Below, piece after piece: positions 1 through 12,004 of a stretch of DNA of 64,000 nt. The stretch comes from Closterium sp. Naga37s-1 (taxonomy: Eukaryota > Streptophyta > Zygnematophyceae > Desmidiales > Closteriaceae). The notes beneath the pieces are model-generated. The model did not search any database, had not been told where the DNA came from, and worked only from the letters and a program-made list of their open reading frames with translations. Numbering within the stretch: position 1 is the stretch's first letter; each line of letters begins with the position of its first letter. The translations under genes and the position numbers were made by a program. Where the stretch lies: contig CANJKZ010000084.1 in NCBI GenBank assembly GCA_947471745.1, positions 596,501 through 660,500 on the forward strand, written 5' to 3'.

Positions 1-3000
1 GCATATATGTTTGACACACCCCCATAGGCGAAGTGGGGGATAGCCAGAACAAGCAATGGTCACAAGACCAGTCAAGAGAAGAAGCAAAGCAAAGCAAGCT
101 CAGGGTGGATCACAAAGTCACCACACAGTCCGAGCACAAGCAAAGGGCCACAAGGCCAGTTCACATGCAGAGTTATATAACGAGAACAAACAATACAGTG
201 ATCATACCCTAACAAGTGCAAGCATGCAGGTATATAGATAGATCACAGTACAGGCAGAGTCAGGCAGTAAGTAAGTGAGGTAACGTAGGCACAAGGCCTA
301 ACACAGTAACAAAGCGCTGATGGTCACCAGACGGAAGTGCCTTGGTGAAGACATCAGCAGTGTTGGCCCGAGTGGCCACATACGCTAGACGAAGCTGACC
401 ACGCTGCTGCAACTCTCGAGCAAGGAAGTATCGCAGAGCGATGTGCTTCGTTCTGTGCTCCAGTCTGTGCTCTTGACACAAGGCTATCATGGCCTTGTTG
501 TCTACGTACAGGACTGGAGGCGAACGAGGCTGCTCTCCCAAGTCGGTCAGCAAGTAGGTGAGCCAGCGTAGCTCCTGAGCAGCCATGGCTCCGGCGTAGA
601 TCTCAGCCTCACAGCTGGAGCTGAGAACTGAAGACGAGCGGGTAGACCGCCAAGAAACCGAGCCGGACCCAAGGCTGAAGGTGTAACCCTGCGACGACCG
701 CTGCGTAGCTGAGTCGTCAACCCAGGAGGCGTCTGCGTGACCAGTGAGGACAACAGGACCCCGTCCTCCAAGCACAAGCCCCATGCCCGACGTACTGCAC
801 AGGTAACGCAGTACCCTCTTCGCAGCATCCCAGTGCACCTTTCGGTGCCTACCAGGAGCCACGTAGCGAGCCAGAAGGCTGAGAGGGTACGCGAGGTCAG
901 GTCGAGTGCAAGTCATCAGGTACATGAGGCAACCCACAAGCTCTGGGTACGGACCACTCGGCTCTACGGACTCGTCCGAAGGTGGAGCTGAGAGCGAGTG
1001 GCTGGTAGACAGAGGAGTGAGCTGTGGCGAGGAGTACTGGAAGCCGAAGCGCTGAAGGACCTGGTGCACCATGTGTGACTGAGTCAGTGTGATGGTGCGC
1101 CGTGCTCTGTCCCGGGTGATCTGCAGGCCAAGGTAGCTACGCAGTTCACCCAGGTCAGTGCAAGTATGTCTCTTCTACAGCTCGGACTTCACTAGGGTCA
1201 GTGCCTCAGTGTCAGCCGTGGCAAAGACGAGGTCGTCGACATACACTAGGACGTAGAAGGGCGGCAGCGAGGTGTCGGTGCGTAGAAACAGCGACGGATC
1301 TGCTGTAGAAGGAACAAACCCAAGAGCCGCAAGTGTAGTCCTGAGTGTGTCGTGCCACTCGCGAGGCGCCTGGCGGCGACCGTAGACTGGCCGGCGGAGG
1401 CTCCACTGGGTACCTGTAGGAAACGACCCAGTGAAACCAGGTGGTCGGCGTAGCCAGATCTCCTCGTGCAGGCTGCCCTGCAGGAAAGCAGTACTGAAGT
1501 CCAGGGAGTGTAACTCGTAGTCAGGCTGAGCAGCTACGTGCAGCAACACCCGAAGAGTAGTCATCTTCGGGGTGGGGGAGAAGGTCTGGAAGTAGTCAAC
1601 TCCCTGTCGCTGACTGAAACCTCGAGCAACGTAGCGCGCCTTGAAGGCAGGCGGAGAACCCGGCGGCCGCTTAACCCTGAAGATCCACATGCCATCGACT
1701 ATGTTCACCCCAAGTGGGGGAACCTCGTCGACGTAAGTGGCTGTGGACTTCCAGGATGCCATCTCGGCATCCATTGCTGCCTGCCACTGAGAGGAGTAAG
1801 GACCCGTAATCGCCTCTGCGTAAGAGCGCGGGGTCGGGATGTCTGCAGCATCCGGGTCTCCCTCAGGGGCAAGCAGCAAGGAGGCGAAACGAGGTACAGC
1901 AGCTGCAAGACACTCAAAGTCCTCCTGCCTGTCCTCAAGGACGTCCGTGCCAAGAGCACACTCACCCCCGACGGACGGAGGATTGGCAGACACAGACTCA
2001 GCAACTAGAGCAGAGGCGTAGTCGAGACGGCAGGTAGCAGCAAAGTCAAGTAGCTCAGCAACGAGAGCAGAAGCAGTAGCAGACTCAAAGGTAGGGTCAG
2101 TGACAGAAGTGGCAAGGAGACGAGTGACAGTGGGACTGGCAGCACGCGCTCGGTCAGACTCAGGGTCAGGGACCTCAGGAAGAGAGGACTCAGGAGGAGC
2201 AGGCAGAGGAACACGCAGTGGAACAGAGGAAGGACGGAGTGCCATGGTGTGCGTGCCTGGGACAAGGGGAGGACGCGAACGAGGAGCGCGACGAGCAGTG
2301 CGAAAAGGTGAGACAGGACGAGAGTCAGGCTCACGACGCTCTGTAAGACCTCCGGACTGCTCAGTGTAAGGAGAGGGAACAGGCAGTGGGGAGGCCGGCT
2401 GTAACGGCGGCTGCGACTGGTCAAGCGGTGGACACAGGAAGGGAGGAGGAAGACCAGTAGAAGACGGGACACCAAGAACCTGCTCAAGCAGGGGAACGAA
2501 GTACAGTGCCTCCAGCACCTCCAGCACCAGGGTCAACAGCTCCAGCTCCTGCAGCTCCATCGCCTCCTGCGCCAGGACCTCCAACTCCAGCTACTCCAGC
2601 TCCAGCGCCTCCAGCTCCAGCGCCTCCAGGCTTGCCAGCTCCGGGAGCCCCACTCCGACGGTGTGCGCGCTGAACAAGCCACTCACGCAGCTGCTGCGAG
2701 GACAGTCGCGGTGAAGCACCCATAGGACCTCCAGACGAAGCAGCACCCCGAGGCGCAGTACCCCCAGATTCCGCACCCTCCGACTCAGCACCCTCAGGCT
2801 CCGCACCCTCTGACTCAGCACCCCCAGGCTCAACACCCTCAGGCTCAGCACCCCCAGACCCAGCACCCTCAGACCCCGCACCCCCCGGCTCCGCACCCCC
2901 AAACGCAGCACCCCCAGACGCAGCACCTGGAGCAGCACCTGAGACGACAGCTACCTGAACAGGCGCAGTACCTGGGAGAGGGTCTACCTGAGACACTCTC

Positions 3001-5899
3001 GAGGGAGCAGGACCCTGGGGTGGGAGGGGGTCTACCGGAGGCGGACCGGGAGCAAGGAAGAGCGGCGGGGGCGGGGAAGGGGCAGAGCGGTAGGGGAAGA
3101 GACGGTAGAAGGGAACCGACTCGTCGAACGTGACGTCCTGAGAAGGGAGGACACGACGCGAGGTGGGGTGGTAAAACTGCCAGCCAGGCGCGTCAGGGAC
3201 AAAGCCAAGGAAGACGCAGGGAATGGCGCGGGCGGAGAGCTTGTCCGCGGACGTATCGCGAACAAAGGCACGAGAACCCCAGACCCGGAACACCGACACA
3301 TCGCCAACCTTCCCCGTCCAACGCAGTGTGGGCGAGGTCTCTGGCAAGGAGACACGGGGCCAAAGATTGAGCTGATGCGCAGCGTACCGGACCGCAAACG
3401 GCCACAGAAAATGGGGAGCGGCCGCATGAATCATGGAGGTACGAGCGACCTCCATGACTAAGCCAATGCGGCGCTCAGCAATCCCATTTTGCTGAGGGGA
3501 GTCCGGAAGCGTGAACGAATGGGTGATGCCCTCCCCACGACAAAAGTCCCGCAAGAGGTCGGAGGAGAACTCACCACCTCTGTCAGAGTGCAGACGCAGG
3601 ACAGGAAGGTCCTGGCCGAAACGCGCACGCAGCTGGAGACGGACTGTGCGGATCCAAGGGATCAAGACAGCAGAGAATTCACCCTTGCTGCGCAAGGGGA
3701 AGACTGTGGTGTATCGCGTGTAGTCATCAACTACCAGCAGAAAGTAGCGCTCGCGGCCCTGTCCACTGACGCGGGCTGGGCCCCACACGTCCATGTGGAG
3801 GGTCTGCAGGGGAGCAGTCGTCGGGGGAAACGAGGAGGAGTGAGGAGCGGCGCGCTGCCGTCCCTCGACGCAAGGAAGACAGGGCGGGGCAGGCGAGGGC
3901 GGCAGGGGAAGCAGAGACCTGGGGAGACCAGAAACAAGGAGACGGGAGTGCATGCCACGAAGGCGTGGCAGGGAGGGGTGACCCAGGCGGTGGTGCCAAA
4001 GAAGAGTCTGGTGCGACAGGAGGCGACATGAGCAAGAGGCGGGTACCTGACCTGACGCGGACACCTGAGCAGACGCAGCGACCTGGGGAGGCTCGGTAGC
4101 CAGTGTGTACAGACTCGACCCTGGCCGACGAGTGAACGTAGCCAGGTGATGCCCCGTCCGCGTGCACGTGCAGATCGACACACGCTGACCCCCTGGAGTG
4201 GTGGTAGTGACCATCGCATCCTGAAGGGCAGCGGTACTCACCAAGTTCGTAGAGAACGAGGGGAGGTGAAGACCTGACAGAGAGCCGGACGGAACCGCCG
4301 GACACGGGAGGACAGTGGAGGAACTGGCAACGACCGGGCCCCCAGAGGGATCAGCCAGTCTGGCTGGAACAGGTGCAGGAAGAGGAGTGAGAGTGGTGCT
4401 GTCACGAAAGAAACAGCGCGAGGCGCCTGATCTAACGTGAAGGTGTGCAGGGCCTCAGCAGGCGCAGTACCAGGGGGAGTACCAGACGCACTAGCACCTA
4501 GAGCAGCAGCGGCTATACCTGGGTCAGGCGGCACACACTAGTAACAGTCACCCTCAGCACTAAAAGACAAAGCATACATGGCAGAGATAATAACATCGAA
4601 GTCTAGGTCAAAGATGGCAACTCCCGACCTAAACAACTCCGCCCAGCGAGGGCGCTCGACGTCATCACCAAACTCAGTGCGCCAGGCGTCGTCAAGGCGG
4701 GAAAAGCAGCGGCGCTCAGTGTGAAACCGCCCGCATGTCTTGCCCGCACGGGGACCCGTGCGAATGACATACGGGCAGGTCTCACTACCCTCGCCCGCCC
4801 CACGCTGAACCAACCACTCACGGAGCTGCTGAGGCATCTGAGTCTCGCTCCGACGCTGCTGCTGCTGGCCCCGACCGCCACCAGGGCCTCCACGCTGAGG
4901 TCCAGACCGACTACGACTCGTCCCACCGACTCCACTGCCGCCACCCCCTCCGCTGCCTCCACCGCTGCCACCACCTCCACCGCCTCCGCCTCCTCTACCG
5001 CTGCCCCCACTGCCACGCCCACTGCCACCTCCACCACCACCGCTGCCTCCTCCACTACCCCGGCCACCCTTGCCCTTGCTGTTGCGGCGCTTCGTATTAG
5101 TCGAAGCAGCACCGACGTCCTCAGGAACAGAGACGTCTGCAGCAGCAGCAGAGGCGAAGGAGGAGGAAAGGGGGGAGGGGGAGCACCCCTCAAAGAAAGG
5201 TGAGCGCGGGGTGCCACGAGCAGCACCTACAGCAACTGCACTAGTCTCAGCTGCGAGGAGATGCTGCTCGAGGAGGTCAACAGTGAGGGAAGTGGGGTCG
5301 AGGGTGAGGAAGTGGTCCCTGACAGAGCGAAGGGAGTCAGGGAGGCGAGTGACTATGAAGTAGAGGGTGATGAACATGGGGGGCTGGTTCGTGAGAAGGA
5401 AATCAGCAGGAACGGTAGCGCGGTAGCGAGCGTCGCTAGTGCGCAGGTGGGTAACCAGGTCCACTACTGTGGCAAAAGCCGACAGCTCAGGGAACAGGTA
5501 GGGCAGTAGCAGTCTCCCAAGAGCAGCAGTGGCAGGGGAAGAGTAGCGAGCAACTACAGCATCGTACAAGGCCTGTGCTGTCCTGTGCTCGCCAAAGTGA
5601 GCACATTCTGTTGCGGGCAGGTGGTTGCGAATGGCCAAGCGGGCAGTAGCGTCACGAGAGAGCCACTGGGAACGAGTCGAAACGTCAGCTATGGCGGGAG
5701 GGGCTGGAGCGGCACCGGACACGAGGTCAAACAGCGAGACACTATCCCGACTGTCACTCAGTAGGTACAGTTGCAGATCGTCGTGCCATGTGTCAAATGC
5801 TACAGGCCTACCCTCCGGGTCGAACGGGAGAACTCGAAGCAACGCCATAGGGGCAGAGGAGCCTGGGGGGGCCGCGGGGCCAAACAAGGGGCCGGTGGG

Positions 5900-8150
5900 C
5901 CCAGGGGGGGGGGCCGAGGGGCCTAGGGGGCCGAGGGGCCAAACAAGGGGCCGAGGGGCCTAGGGGGGCCGAGGGGCCAAACAAGGGGCCTAGGAGGGCC
6001 GAGGGGCCAAGTAGGGGCCGGGGGGCCGGGCGCCAGGCTCTGAGGTGGGGCCGAGGGGCCTAGGGGCCGCGGGGCCAAACAAGGGGCCGGGGGGGGCCTT
6101 GGGGGGGGCGAGGGGCCTAGGGGGCCGAGGGGCCAAACAAGGGGCCTAGGGGGGGGCCGAGGGGCCAAGTAGGGGCCGGGGGGCCGGGCGCCAGGCTCTG
6201 AGGTGGGGCCGAGGGGCCTAGGGGCCGCGGGGCCAAACAAGGGGCCGGGGGGGCCTTGGGGGGGCCGAGGGGCCAAACAAGGGGCCTAGGGGGGGGGGGC
6301 GAGGGGCCAAGTAGGGGCCGGGGGGCCGGGCGCCAGGTTCTGAGGTGGGGCCGAGGGGCCTAGGGGCCGCAGGGCCAAACAAGGGGCCGGGGGGGGCCTT
6401 GGGGAGGCCGAGGGGCCTAGGGGGCCGAGGGGCCAAACAAGGGGCCTAGGAGGGCCGAGGGGCCAAGTAGGGGCCGGGGGGCCGGGCGCCAGGCTCTGAG
6501 GTGGGGCCGAGGGGCCTAGGGGCCGCGGGGCCAAACAAGGGGCCGGGGGGGCCTTGGGGGGGGCGAGGGGCCTAGGGGGCCGAGGGGCCAAACAAGGGGC
6601 CTAGGGGGGGGCCGAGGGGCCAAGTAGGGGCCGGGGGGGCCGGGCGCCAGGCTCTGAGGTGGGGCCGAGGGGCCTAGGGGCCGCGGGGCCAAACAAGGGG
6701 CCGGGGGGGCCTTGGGGGGGCCGAGGGGCCTAGGGGGCCGAGGGGCCAAACAAGGGGCCTAGGGGGCCGAGGGGCCAAGTAGGGGCCGGGGGGGGGGGGG
6801 GGCGGGCTCCAGGATCTGAGGTGGGGCCGAGGGGCCTAGGGGCCGCGGGGCCAAACAAGGGGCCGGGGGGGCCTTGGGGGGGCCGAGGGGCCTAGGGGGC
6901 CGAGGGGCCAAACAAGGGGCCTAGGGGGGGGCCGAGGGGCCAAGTAGGGGCCGGGGGGCCGGGCGCCAGGCTCTGAGGTGGGGCCGAGGGGCCTAGGGGC
7001 CGCAGGGCCAAACAAGGGGCCGGGGGGGCCTTGGGGGGGCCAAGGGGCCTAGGGGGCCGAGGGGCCAAACAAGGGGCCTAGGGGGGGGCCGAGGGGCCAA
7101 GTAGGGGCCGGGGGGGGCGGGCGCCAGGCTCTGAGGTGGGGCCGAGGGGCCTAGGGTCCACGGGGCCAAACAAGGGGCCGGGGGGGCCTTGGGGGGGCCG
7201 AGGGGCCTAGGGGGCCGAGGGGCCAAACAAGGGGCCTAGGGGGCCGAGTGGCCAAGTCGGGGCCGGGGGGGGGGCGGGCTCCAGGCTCTGAGGTGGGGCC
7301 GAGGGGCCTAGGGGCCGCGGGGCCAAACAAGGGGCCGGGGGGGCCTTGAGGGGGGCCGAGGGGCCTAGGGGGGCCGAGGGGCCAAAGTAGGGGCCGAGGG
7401 GCCTAGGGGCCGCGGGGCCAAACAATGGGGCCAGGCGCTGGGCAGGGACTGGTCCGGGCGCTGGGCAGGTACGGGGCCAGGCGCTGGGCAGGTACTGGGC
7501 CGGGCGCTGGGCAGTACGGAGCCGGGAGACGGGCTAGGTACGGGCCGGACTCAGGCAGGAGACGAGGCCGGGCGCTGGCTAGGTATGGGCCGGGCGACGG
7601 GCTAGGTACGAGCCGGGCGCGGGCGTCGACGTTGACGGGGCCAGTGGGGCCGAGGCGACGGGCTAGGTACGGGCCGGGCGACGGGCTAGGTACGGGCCAG
7701 GCGCGGGCATCGAAGTTGACGGGGCCAGCGGGGCCGAGGCGACGGGCTAGGTACGGGCCGGGCGACGGGCTAGGTACGGGCCGGGCGACGGGCTAGGTAC
7801 TGGCCGGGCGACGGGCTAGGTACTGGCCGGGCGCGGGCGTCGAAGTTGACGGGGCCAGCGGGGCTGAGGTGACGGGCTACGTACGGGCCGGGCGACGGGC
7901 TAGGTACGGGCCGGGCGACGCGCTAGGTACGGGCCGGGCGCGGGCGACGAAGACGATGGGGCCAGCGGGGCCGAGGCGACGGGCTACGTACGGGCCTGGC
8001 GACGAGCTAGGTACGGGCCGGGCGCGGGCGACGAAGTCGACGGGGCCAGCGGGGCCGAGGCGACGAGCTAGGTACGGGCCGGGCGACGGGCTAGGTACGG
8101 GCCGGGCGCGGGCGACGAAGTCGACGGGCTAGGTACGGTCAGTGCAGTAG
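5900..8150 (-). repeat. GC-rich tandem-repeat leader of element A
   Basis: The untranslated leader between primer-binding site and gag is made of two arrays. From about 5930 to 7430 a unit of about 158 bp recurs about nine times; the phrase CCAGGCTCTGAG marks each copy, at about 6031, 6190, 6330, 6490, 6649, 6810, 6967, 7126 and 7282. Inside each unit are shorter GGGGCCGAGGGGCC motifs. From about 7430 to 8130 a different motif, GACGGGCTAGGTACGGGCC, repeats. No coding meaning is assigned. Confidence 0.85.
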
Positions 8151-8201
8151 GTGGTGGGCCCATTGAGACTAGGTCCTAAGACTTAGTTGCTCTTAATACC
8201 A

Positions 8202-8362
8202 TGTTAGAATCTTAGGCGAGAATGATAGACTAGGAAAAGGGAAGGGGTACAAGTAGAATGTCGAGAGAAATTCTATACCCCCTAAGGCTAAACCCACTAT
8301 AGCCTAGACAACTGTGAACACATAAACTAAGCCTAGATATAACTAAGCATATATGTTTGACA
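8202..8362 (-). repeat. 5' LTR of element A
   Basis: This 161-bp LTR starts TGTCAAACAT on the minus strand and ends in TAACA, directly followed by the primer-binding site. The same first 16 bases recur at 1-16, at the 3' side of the element after a TATGGGGGTG purine tract. The LTR at 28835-28966 is a related copy. Confidence 0.85.
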
Positions 8363-9068
8363 ATTATCTGTTGTTTCTATGTAATTCTGAGTATAAATAC
8401 GCCTTGTACTCACCTTTAGTGCAACATTCTCGAGTGGAAATTCGATCCTGTGACAGAAGCCATAGCGGGCAGAGCATAGGGGAAACGAGCGGGCTGCGAG
8501 AGGGCATTGCGCAGGCTGGAAGGGACGGCGAGCGGGCCGCAAGGGGCGGCGAGCAGGCTGCAAGGGGCGGCGCGCGGGCTGCAAGGGGCGGCGCACTGGC
8601 GGCACGCGGCCTGCAAGGGGCGGCAAGCGGGCCTCAAGGGGCGGCGAGCGGGCCGTAGGGGCAGCGAGCAGGCCGCAAGGGCGGCAGGCGGGCCGCAAGG
8701 GGCGGCGCTCGGGGCTGCAGAGGCGGCGCGCGGGGCTGCAGAAGCGGCGCGCGGGCTGCAGGGGCGGCGAGCAGGTTGCAAGGGTGGCGAGCGGGCCACA
8801 GGCAGGCAGCAAGCATGCTGCAGGGGCGGCGAGCGGGCGGCAAAGGCGGCGAGCTGGCCGTGAGCAAGCTGCGAGCGGGCGGCAGGGGCGACGTAGCGGG
8901 CCGTGAGCAAGTGGCGGGCGGGCCTCAAGCAGGCGACGCGCGGGCTGCAGGGGCGGTGCGCGGGCCGTGAGCAGGCGGCAAGCGGGCCGTGAGCAGGCGG
9001 TGCACGGGCCATGAGCAGGCGGCGAGCGGGCCGCACTCGCGGCGAGCGGGCCTAGTGGCAGCGGGCGG
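8363..9068 (-). mobile_element. Fragment of LTR retroelement E: gag start and GC-rich leader
   Basis: On the minus strand, a GC-rich leader made of GGGCCGCAAGGGGCGGCG-like units (about 8480-9068) leads to a short gag-like start near 8460. Element A then interrupts it at 8362/8363. The leader composition matches 27040-27403, which lies next to a primer-binding site and a partial LTR, so both may derive from one element family. It is a broken fragment and its family is inferred from structure only. Confidence 0.5.
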
Positions 9069-9412
9069 TATCAAAGTAATGAACGAGAATGAATGAACTA
9101 GCAGAGAGTTGGGTACAAGTACTAACCCTAATTGGGTTGTACGCCTTATGGGCTACCCCACTATAGCCTACACAAATGTATAAGCTATAATGTTCTGACA
9201 CACCCCCATAGGCAAAGTGGGGGAGAACAAGTGGTCACAAGACCAGTCAAGAAAAGCAAAGCAAGCTCAGGGTGGATCACAAAGTCACCACACAGTCCGA
9301 GCATAAGCAAAGGGCCACAAGGCCAGTTCACATGCAGAGTTATATAAAGAGAACAAACAATACAGTGATCATACCCTAGCAACTGCAATCATGCAGGCAT
9401 ATATATAGATCA
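9069..9412 (-). mobile_element. 3' end fragment of a C-type copia element (LTR plus 3' noncoding)
   Basis: Bases 9069-9201 are a C-family LTR in minus orientation. Bases 9202-9412 match the noncoding 3' region of element C (20043-20255), including the purine tract and a TTATATAA stretch. The match stops abruptly at about 9412, where the Cpn10 intron sequence begins. Left of the LTR the flank is E-type leader ending GGCGG. Confidence 0.8.
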
Positions 9413-9425
9413 CACTATCTGCCGC

Positions 9426-9640
9426 ATGCCCCTCTTTGCACATCTGTGCCCCTCTGTGCCCCTCTGTGCCCCTCTGCTCCCCTCTGTGCCCCTCTGTGCC
9501 CCTCTGTGCCCCTCTGTGCCCCTCTGTGCCCCTCTATCTGTGCCCCTCTGTCTGTGCCCCTCTGGCTGTGCCCCTCTGTCTGTGCCCCTCTGTCTGTGCC
9601 CATCTGTCTGTTCCCATCTGTCTGTGCTCATCTGTGCGCG
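9426..9640 (+). repeat. 12-bp minisatellite upstream of a Cpn10 exon
   Basis: Units of TGTGCCCCTCTG, some with an added TCTG, run for about 200 bp up to the pyrimidine-rich acceptor of the 9654 exon. It lies in intron sequence and nothing in it looks coding. Confidence 0.85.
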
Positions 9641-9653
9641 CCTGCGTGTGCAG

Positions 9654-11452
9654 AAGTCAGCGGGGGGCGTGCTGCTGCCCACGCAGGCTGTCAAGTACGA
9701 GCGATACCTTACCGGGCAGGTAAGGCTCTACCTCCACTGCTGCCCTCCACTGCTGCCCTCCATTGGTGCCCTCCACTGCTGCCCTGCACTTCTCCCTCGT
9801 GTTTATGTCATGTCTCAACCTCTCACTTGCTTCTGTTATGCCTGACCTTGTGCAATTATGAAAGCACACCCTGTGCGTCTGGTGTCTGTGCCTGTGTGGG
9901 TATGGGTGTGGGTGTGTGTGGGGGGGGGGGTGGGGGGGGGGGGGGTTGACACGATGCTGGCGCAGGTAGTATCAACGGGGGAGGAGGTGAAGAAGGCATC
10001 AGCAGGGCAGAAGGTGAGTCAGACGAGGCCGTGCCTTCAACCCCTACCATGCTCCTCCCTTACTCACCACCCTCACTCCCCTCCCTGGCGCCTTCCTTGC
10101 TCGCCTCCTTAATGAGGAAATAGCAGATATACCAAAGATAAGAGATGTGGGTGAGGCTGGGCTGGGCTGGAGTGCATGTGGGTGCGGCTGGAGTGCATGT
10201 GGGTGCGGCTGGAGTGCATGTGGGTGTGGCTGGAGTGCATGTGGGTGCGGCGGGAGTGCATGCATGTGGGTGCGGCGGGAGTGCATGCATGTGGGTGCGG
10301 CGGGAGTGCATGCATGTGGGTGCGGCGGGAGTGCATGCATGTGGGTGCGGCGGGAGTGCATGCATGTGGGTGCGGCGGGAGTGCATGCATGTGGGTGCGG
10401 CGGGAGTGCATGCATGTGGGTGCGGCGGGAGTGCATGCATGTGGGTGCGGCGGGAGTGCATGCATGTGGGTGCGGCGGGAGTGCATGCATGTGGGTGCGG
10501 CGGGAGTGCATGCATGTGGGTGCGGCGGGAGTGCATGCATGTGGGTGCGGCGGGAGTGCATGCATGTGGGTGCGGCGGGAGTGCATGCATGTGGGTGCGG
10601 CGGGAGTGCATGCATGTGGGTGCGGCGGGAGTGCATGCATGTGGGTGCGGCGGGAGTGCATGCATGTAGGTGCAAGGGGAGGCACTTGCAGGGGTGCCAG
10701 TGTCGAAGCAGTGCGACATAATTACCATGCCTCTTCACAGTGCTGCTTGTGCCATGCCGTGCCGTGCCGTGCCGTGCCGTGCTGTGCCGTGCTTTCATGT
10801 GATGTGATCCGTGCTATCAAGAAATCAACAAGAACCTCCCAGGTCCCTCCTTTGAAATCAAACTGCACTGTATGATGGCCACTAGTCACACACACCCATG
10901 GCTGTGCAAGTCAGAATTGAAGCTGCCTGGCCTGAACATCGAGACTAGATTATGGCCTATTGGCCACCTCAAGTGTACTGAATGACCATACATGTGTGCT
11001 CTGGATGTGTGCTGTGGTGGTGTGTGCTTTGGTGCTGTGTGCTGTGGTGTGTGCTGTGGTGCTGTGTGATGTGGTGATGTATGCTGTGTGCTGTGTGCTG
11101 TGTGCAGTGTGCTGTGTGCTGTATGCTGTGTGCTGTGTGCTGTGTGCAGGTCATGTTTCCCGACATGAACGCATACGAGGTGAGCCTCTCTCCCACCCAC
11201 TCTCCCAGCCCACTGCAAGGGTGCCAACGCGCACTTGGATTGCATTCCTAGCCTCTTCATCCTCCAACACGTCTAACTATCCACACGCTTTTTAGAAGCA
11301 TGCTTCATGGCGGATGCACCATCAACGCTTTTTTCTCAGCGGTGGTCTTGTTTGTGCATCGCTGCCCCCCATGCTTGCAGGTGGCGATTGGTGATGGCTC
11401 TGACAGGTTCTTCTTCGTGCGGGAGGGGGACATCATGGCCTTGGTTCAATAA
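9654..11452 (+). CDS. CPN10: Chloroplast Cpn10 co-chaperonin, last four coding exons (5' part absent)
   Basis: Four exons with clean AG/GT borders and codon-aligned (phase 0) junctions: 9654-9719, 9966-10013, 11150-11179 and 11381-11452 (TAA). Together they encode 71 residues, including KSAGGVLLPTQAVKYERYLT, VVSTGEEVKKASAGQK, VMFPDMNAYE and FFFVREGDIMALVQ. This matches the C-terminal half of the plant chloroplast 10-kDa chaperonin, which caps the Cpn60 folding chamber in the stroma. The stretch that follows the family's mobile loop (SGGVLLP...ERYLTG) is clear. The transit peptide and N-terminal half are not found, because upstream sequence is retroelement. The missing exons may lie left of the window across a retroelement-filled intron, or the gene may be decapitated. 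The exon sequences themselves look undamaged. Confidence 0.85.
10148..10668 (+). repeat. 25-bp minisatellite in a Cpn10 intron
   Basis: About 17 near-identical 25-bp units run from about 10236 to 10665. Each contains GTGGGTGCGGCGGGAG followed by TGCATGCAT. They are preceded by about four shorter 21-bp units lacking one ATGC step (10148-10236). The intron also holds a (GCCGT)n run at about 10756-10790. Confidence 0.95.
11005..11149 (+). repeat. (TGCTGTG)n tract running into a 3' splice site
   Basis: Imperfect 7-bp TGCTGTG units occupy the last part of the intron and end in TGTGTGCAG at the acceptor of the 11150 exon. A second TGTGTGCAG, at about 11099-11107, lies upstream in the same tract. 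Confidence 0.75.
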
Positions 11453-11739
11453 ATGCTCGTTGTTAAAACATTTTTGTTCGCCTTAAAGTAGTGAGCGCAC
11501 TGTCTAATGTTAGTTCAGATGGTTTGAGTACCGTATTCCCCTGGATATAACACCCCCCCAAATTAGAACAGCCCCAGTGTTGGGAAAAGTAAAATGACTT
11601 ACAATTCAAAAGTTCGATAGTCTAAAATTACAGTAGTATCGTAGTATTGCTATATATCCATGTTACTGTAGCAAGTGTTTCTTCGCGTGAGTTACAGGTA
11701 GTAGTGCGAACAGTCTCGTGACTGTCCACATGACACATA

Positions 11740-11872
11740 TGTCAAACTTATATCTGCTATGGTCTATTTAGGCTGTAGTGGGGTAGCTCTTAGAGGGTAC
11801 AACACTTATGTGTTTCCTATTTGTACCCATCTCTTTTCTAGTTCATTCATTCTTTCGTCTATCTTTCTCACA
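11740..11872 (+). repeat. 5' LTR of element B
   Basis: 133-bp LTR, TGTCAAACTT...CTCACA, followed by the primer-binding site. Identical by eye to 19217-19349. Confidence 0.95.
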
Positions 11873-12004
11873 TGGTATAGAGCTAGTTTCGAGAATTTTA
11901 AAAAAGGGCCCACCACTAAAATCTTTTACTGCCTACTTGACGCGCGCGTCGCGCTTTCCCTTCGAGGCCCGCCGCGGCCCCTGCGCCTGCCCTCAGAGCT
12001 AGCG

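Larger units (their letters stand above)
1..8362 (-). mobile_element. Ty1/copia LTR retroelement A (fossil, runs off left edge)
   Basis: This is a copia-order element read on the minus strand. The 5' LTR is 8202-8362 (161 bp, TG...CA). Only the first 16 bp of the 3' LTR (1-16) lie in the window. A primer-binding site next to the 5' LTR (about 8189-8201) resembles the TGGTAT-type Met-tRNA site used by copia elements. The internal order is: tandem-repeat leader (about 5.9-8.15 kb), gag with a Gly-rich stretch (about 4.5-5.85 kb), protease and integrase (about 2.9-4.5 kb; HHCC motif, LHSDRGGEFSS and PQQNG motifs), reverse transcriptase (about 1.2-1.9 kb; YVDDLVFA) and RNase H (about 0.26-1.07 kb; ADASWVDD, SSCEAEIYA). 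This PR-IN-RT-RH order defines Ty1/copia. The element is broken, with a few breaks. It sits inside remnants of another element, so it is a nested insertion. Confidence 0.9.

Noticed and set aside
5923-9036. Many Pro/Ala/Gly/Arg-rich open frames in GC-rich leaders
   Set aside because: Low-complexity by-products of the tandem-repeat leaders of elements A and E, with no family features.
10044-10875. Long open frames on both strands over the 25-bp array (Met-His-Ala-Leu and Cys-Gly-rich)
   Set aside because: They arise from a stop-free 25-bp minisatellite inside a Cpn10 intron.
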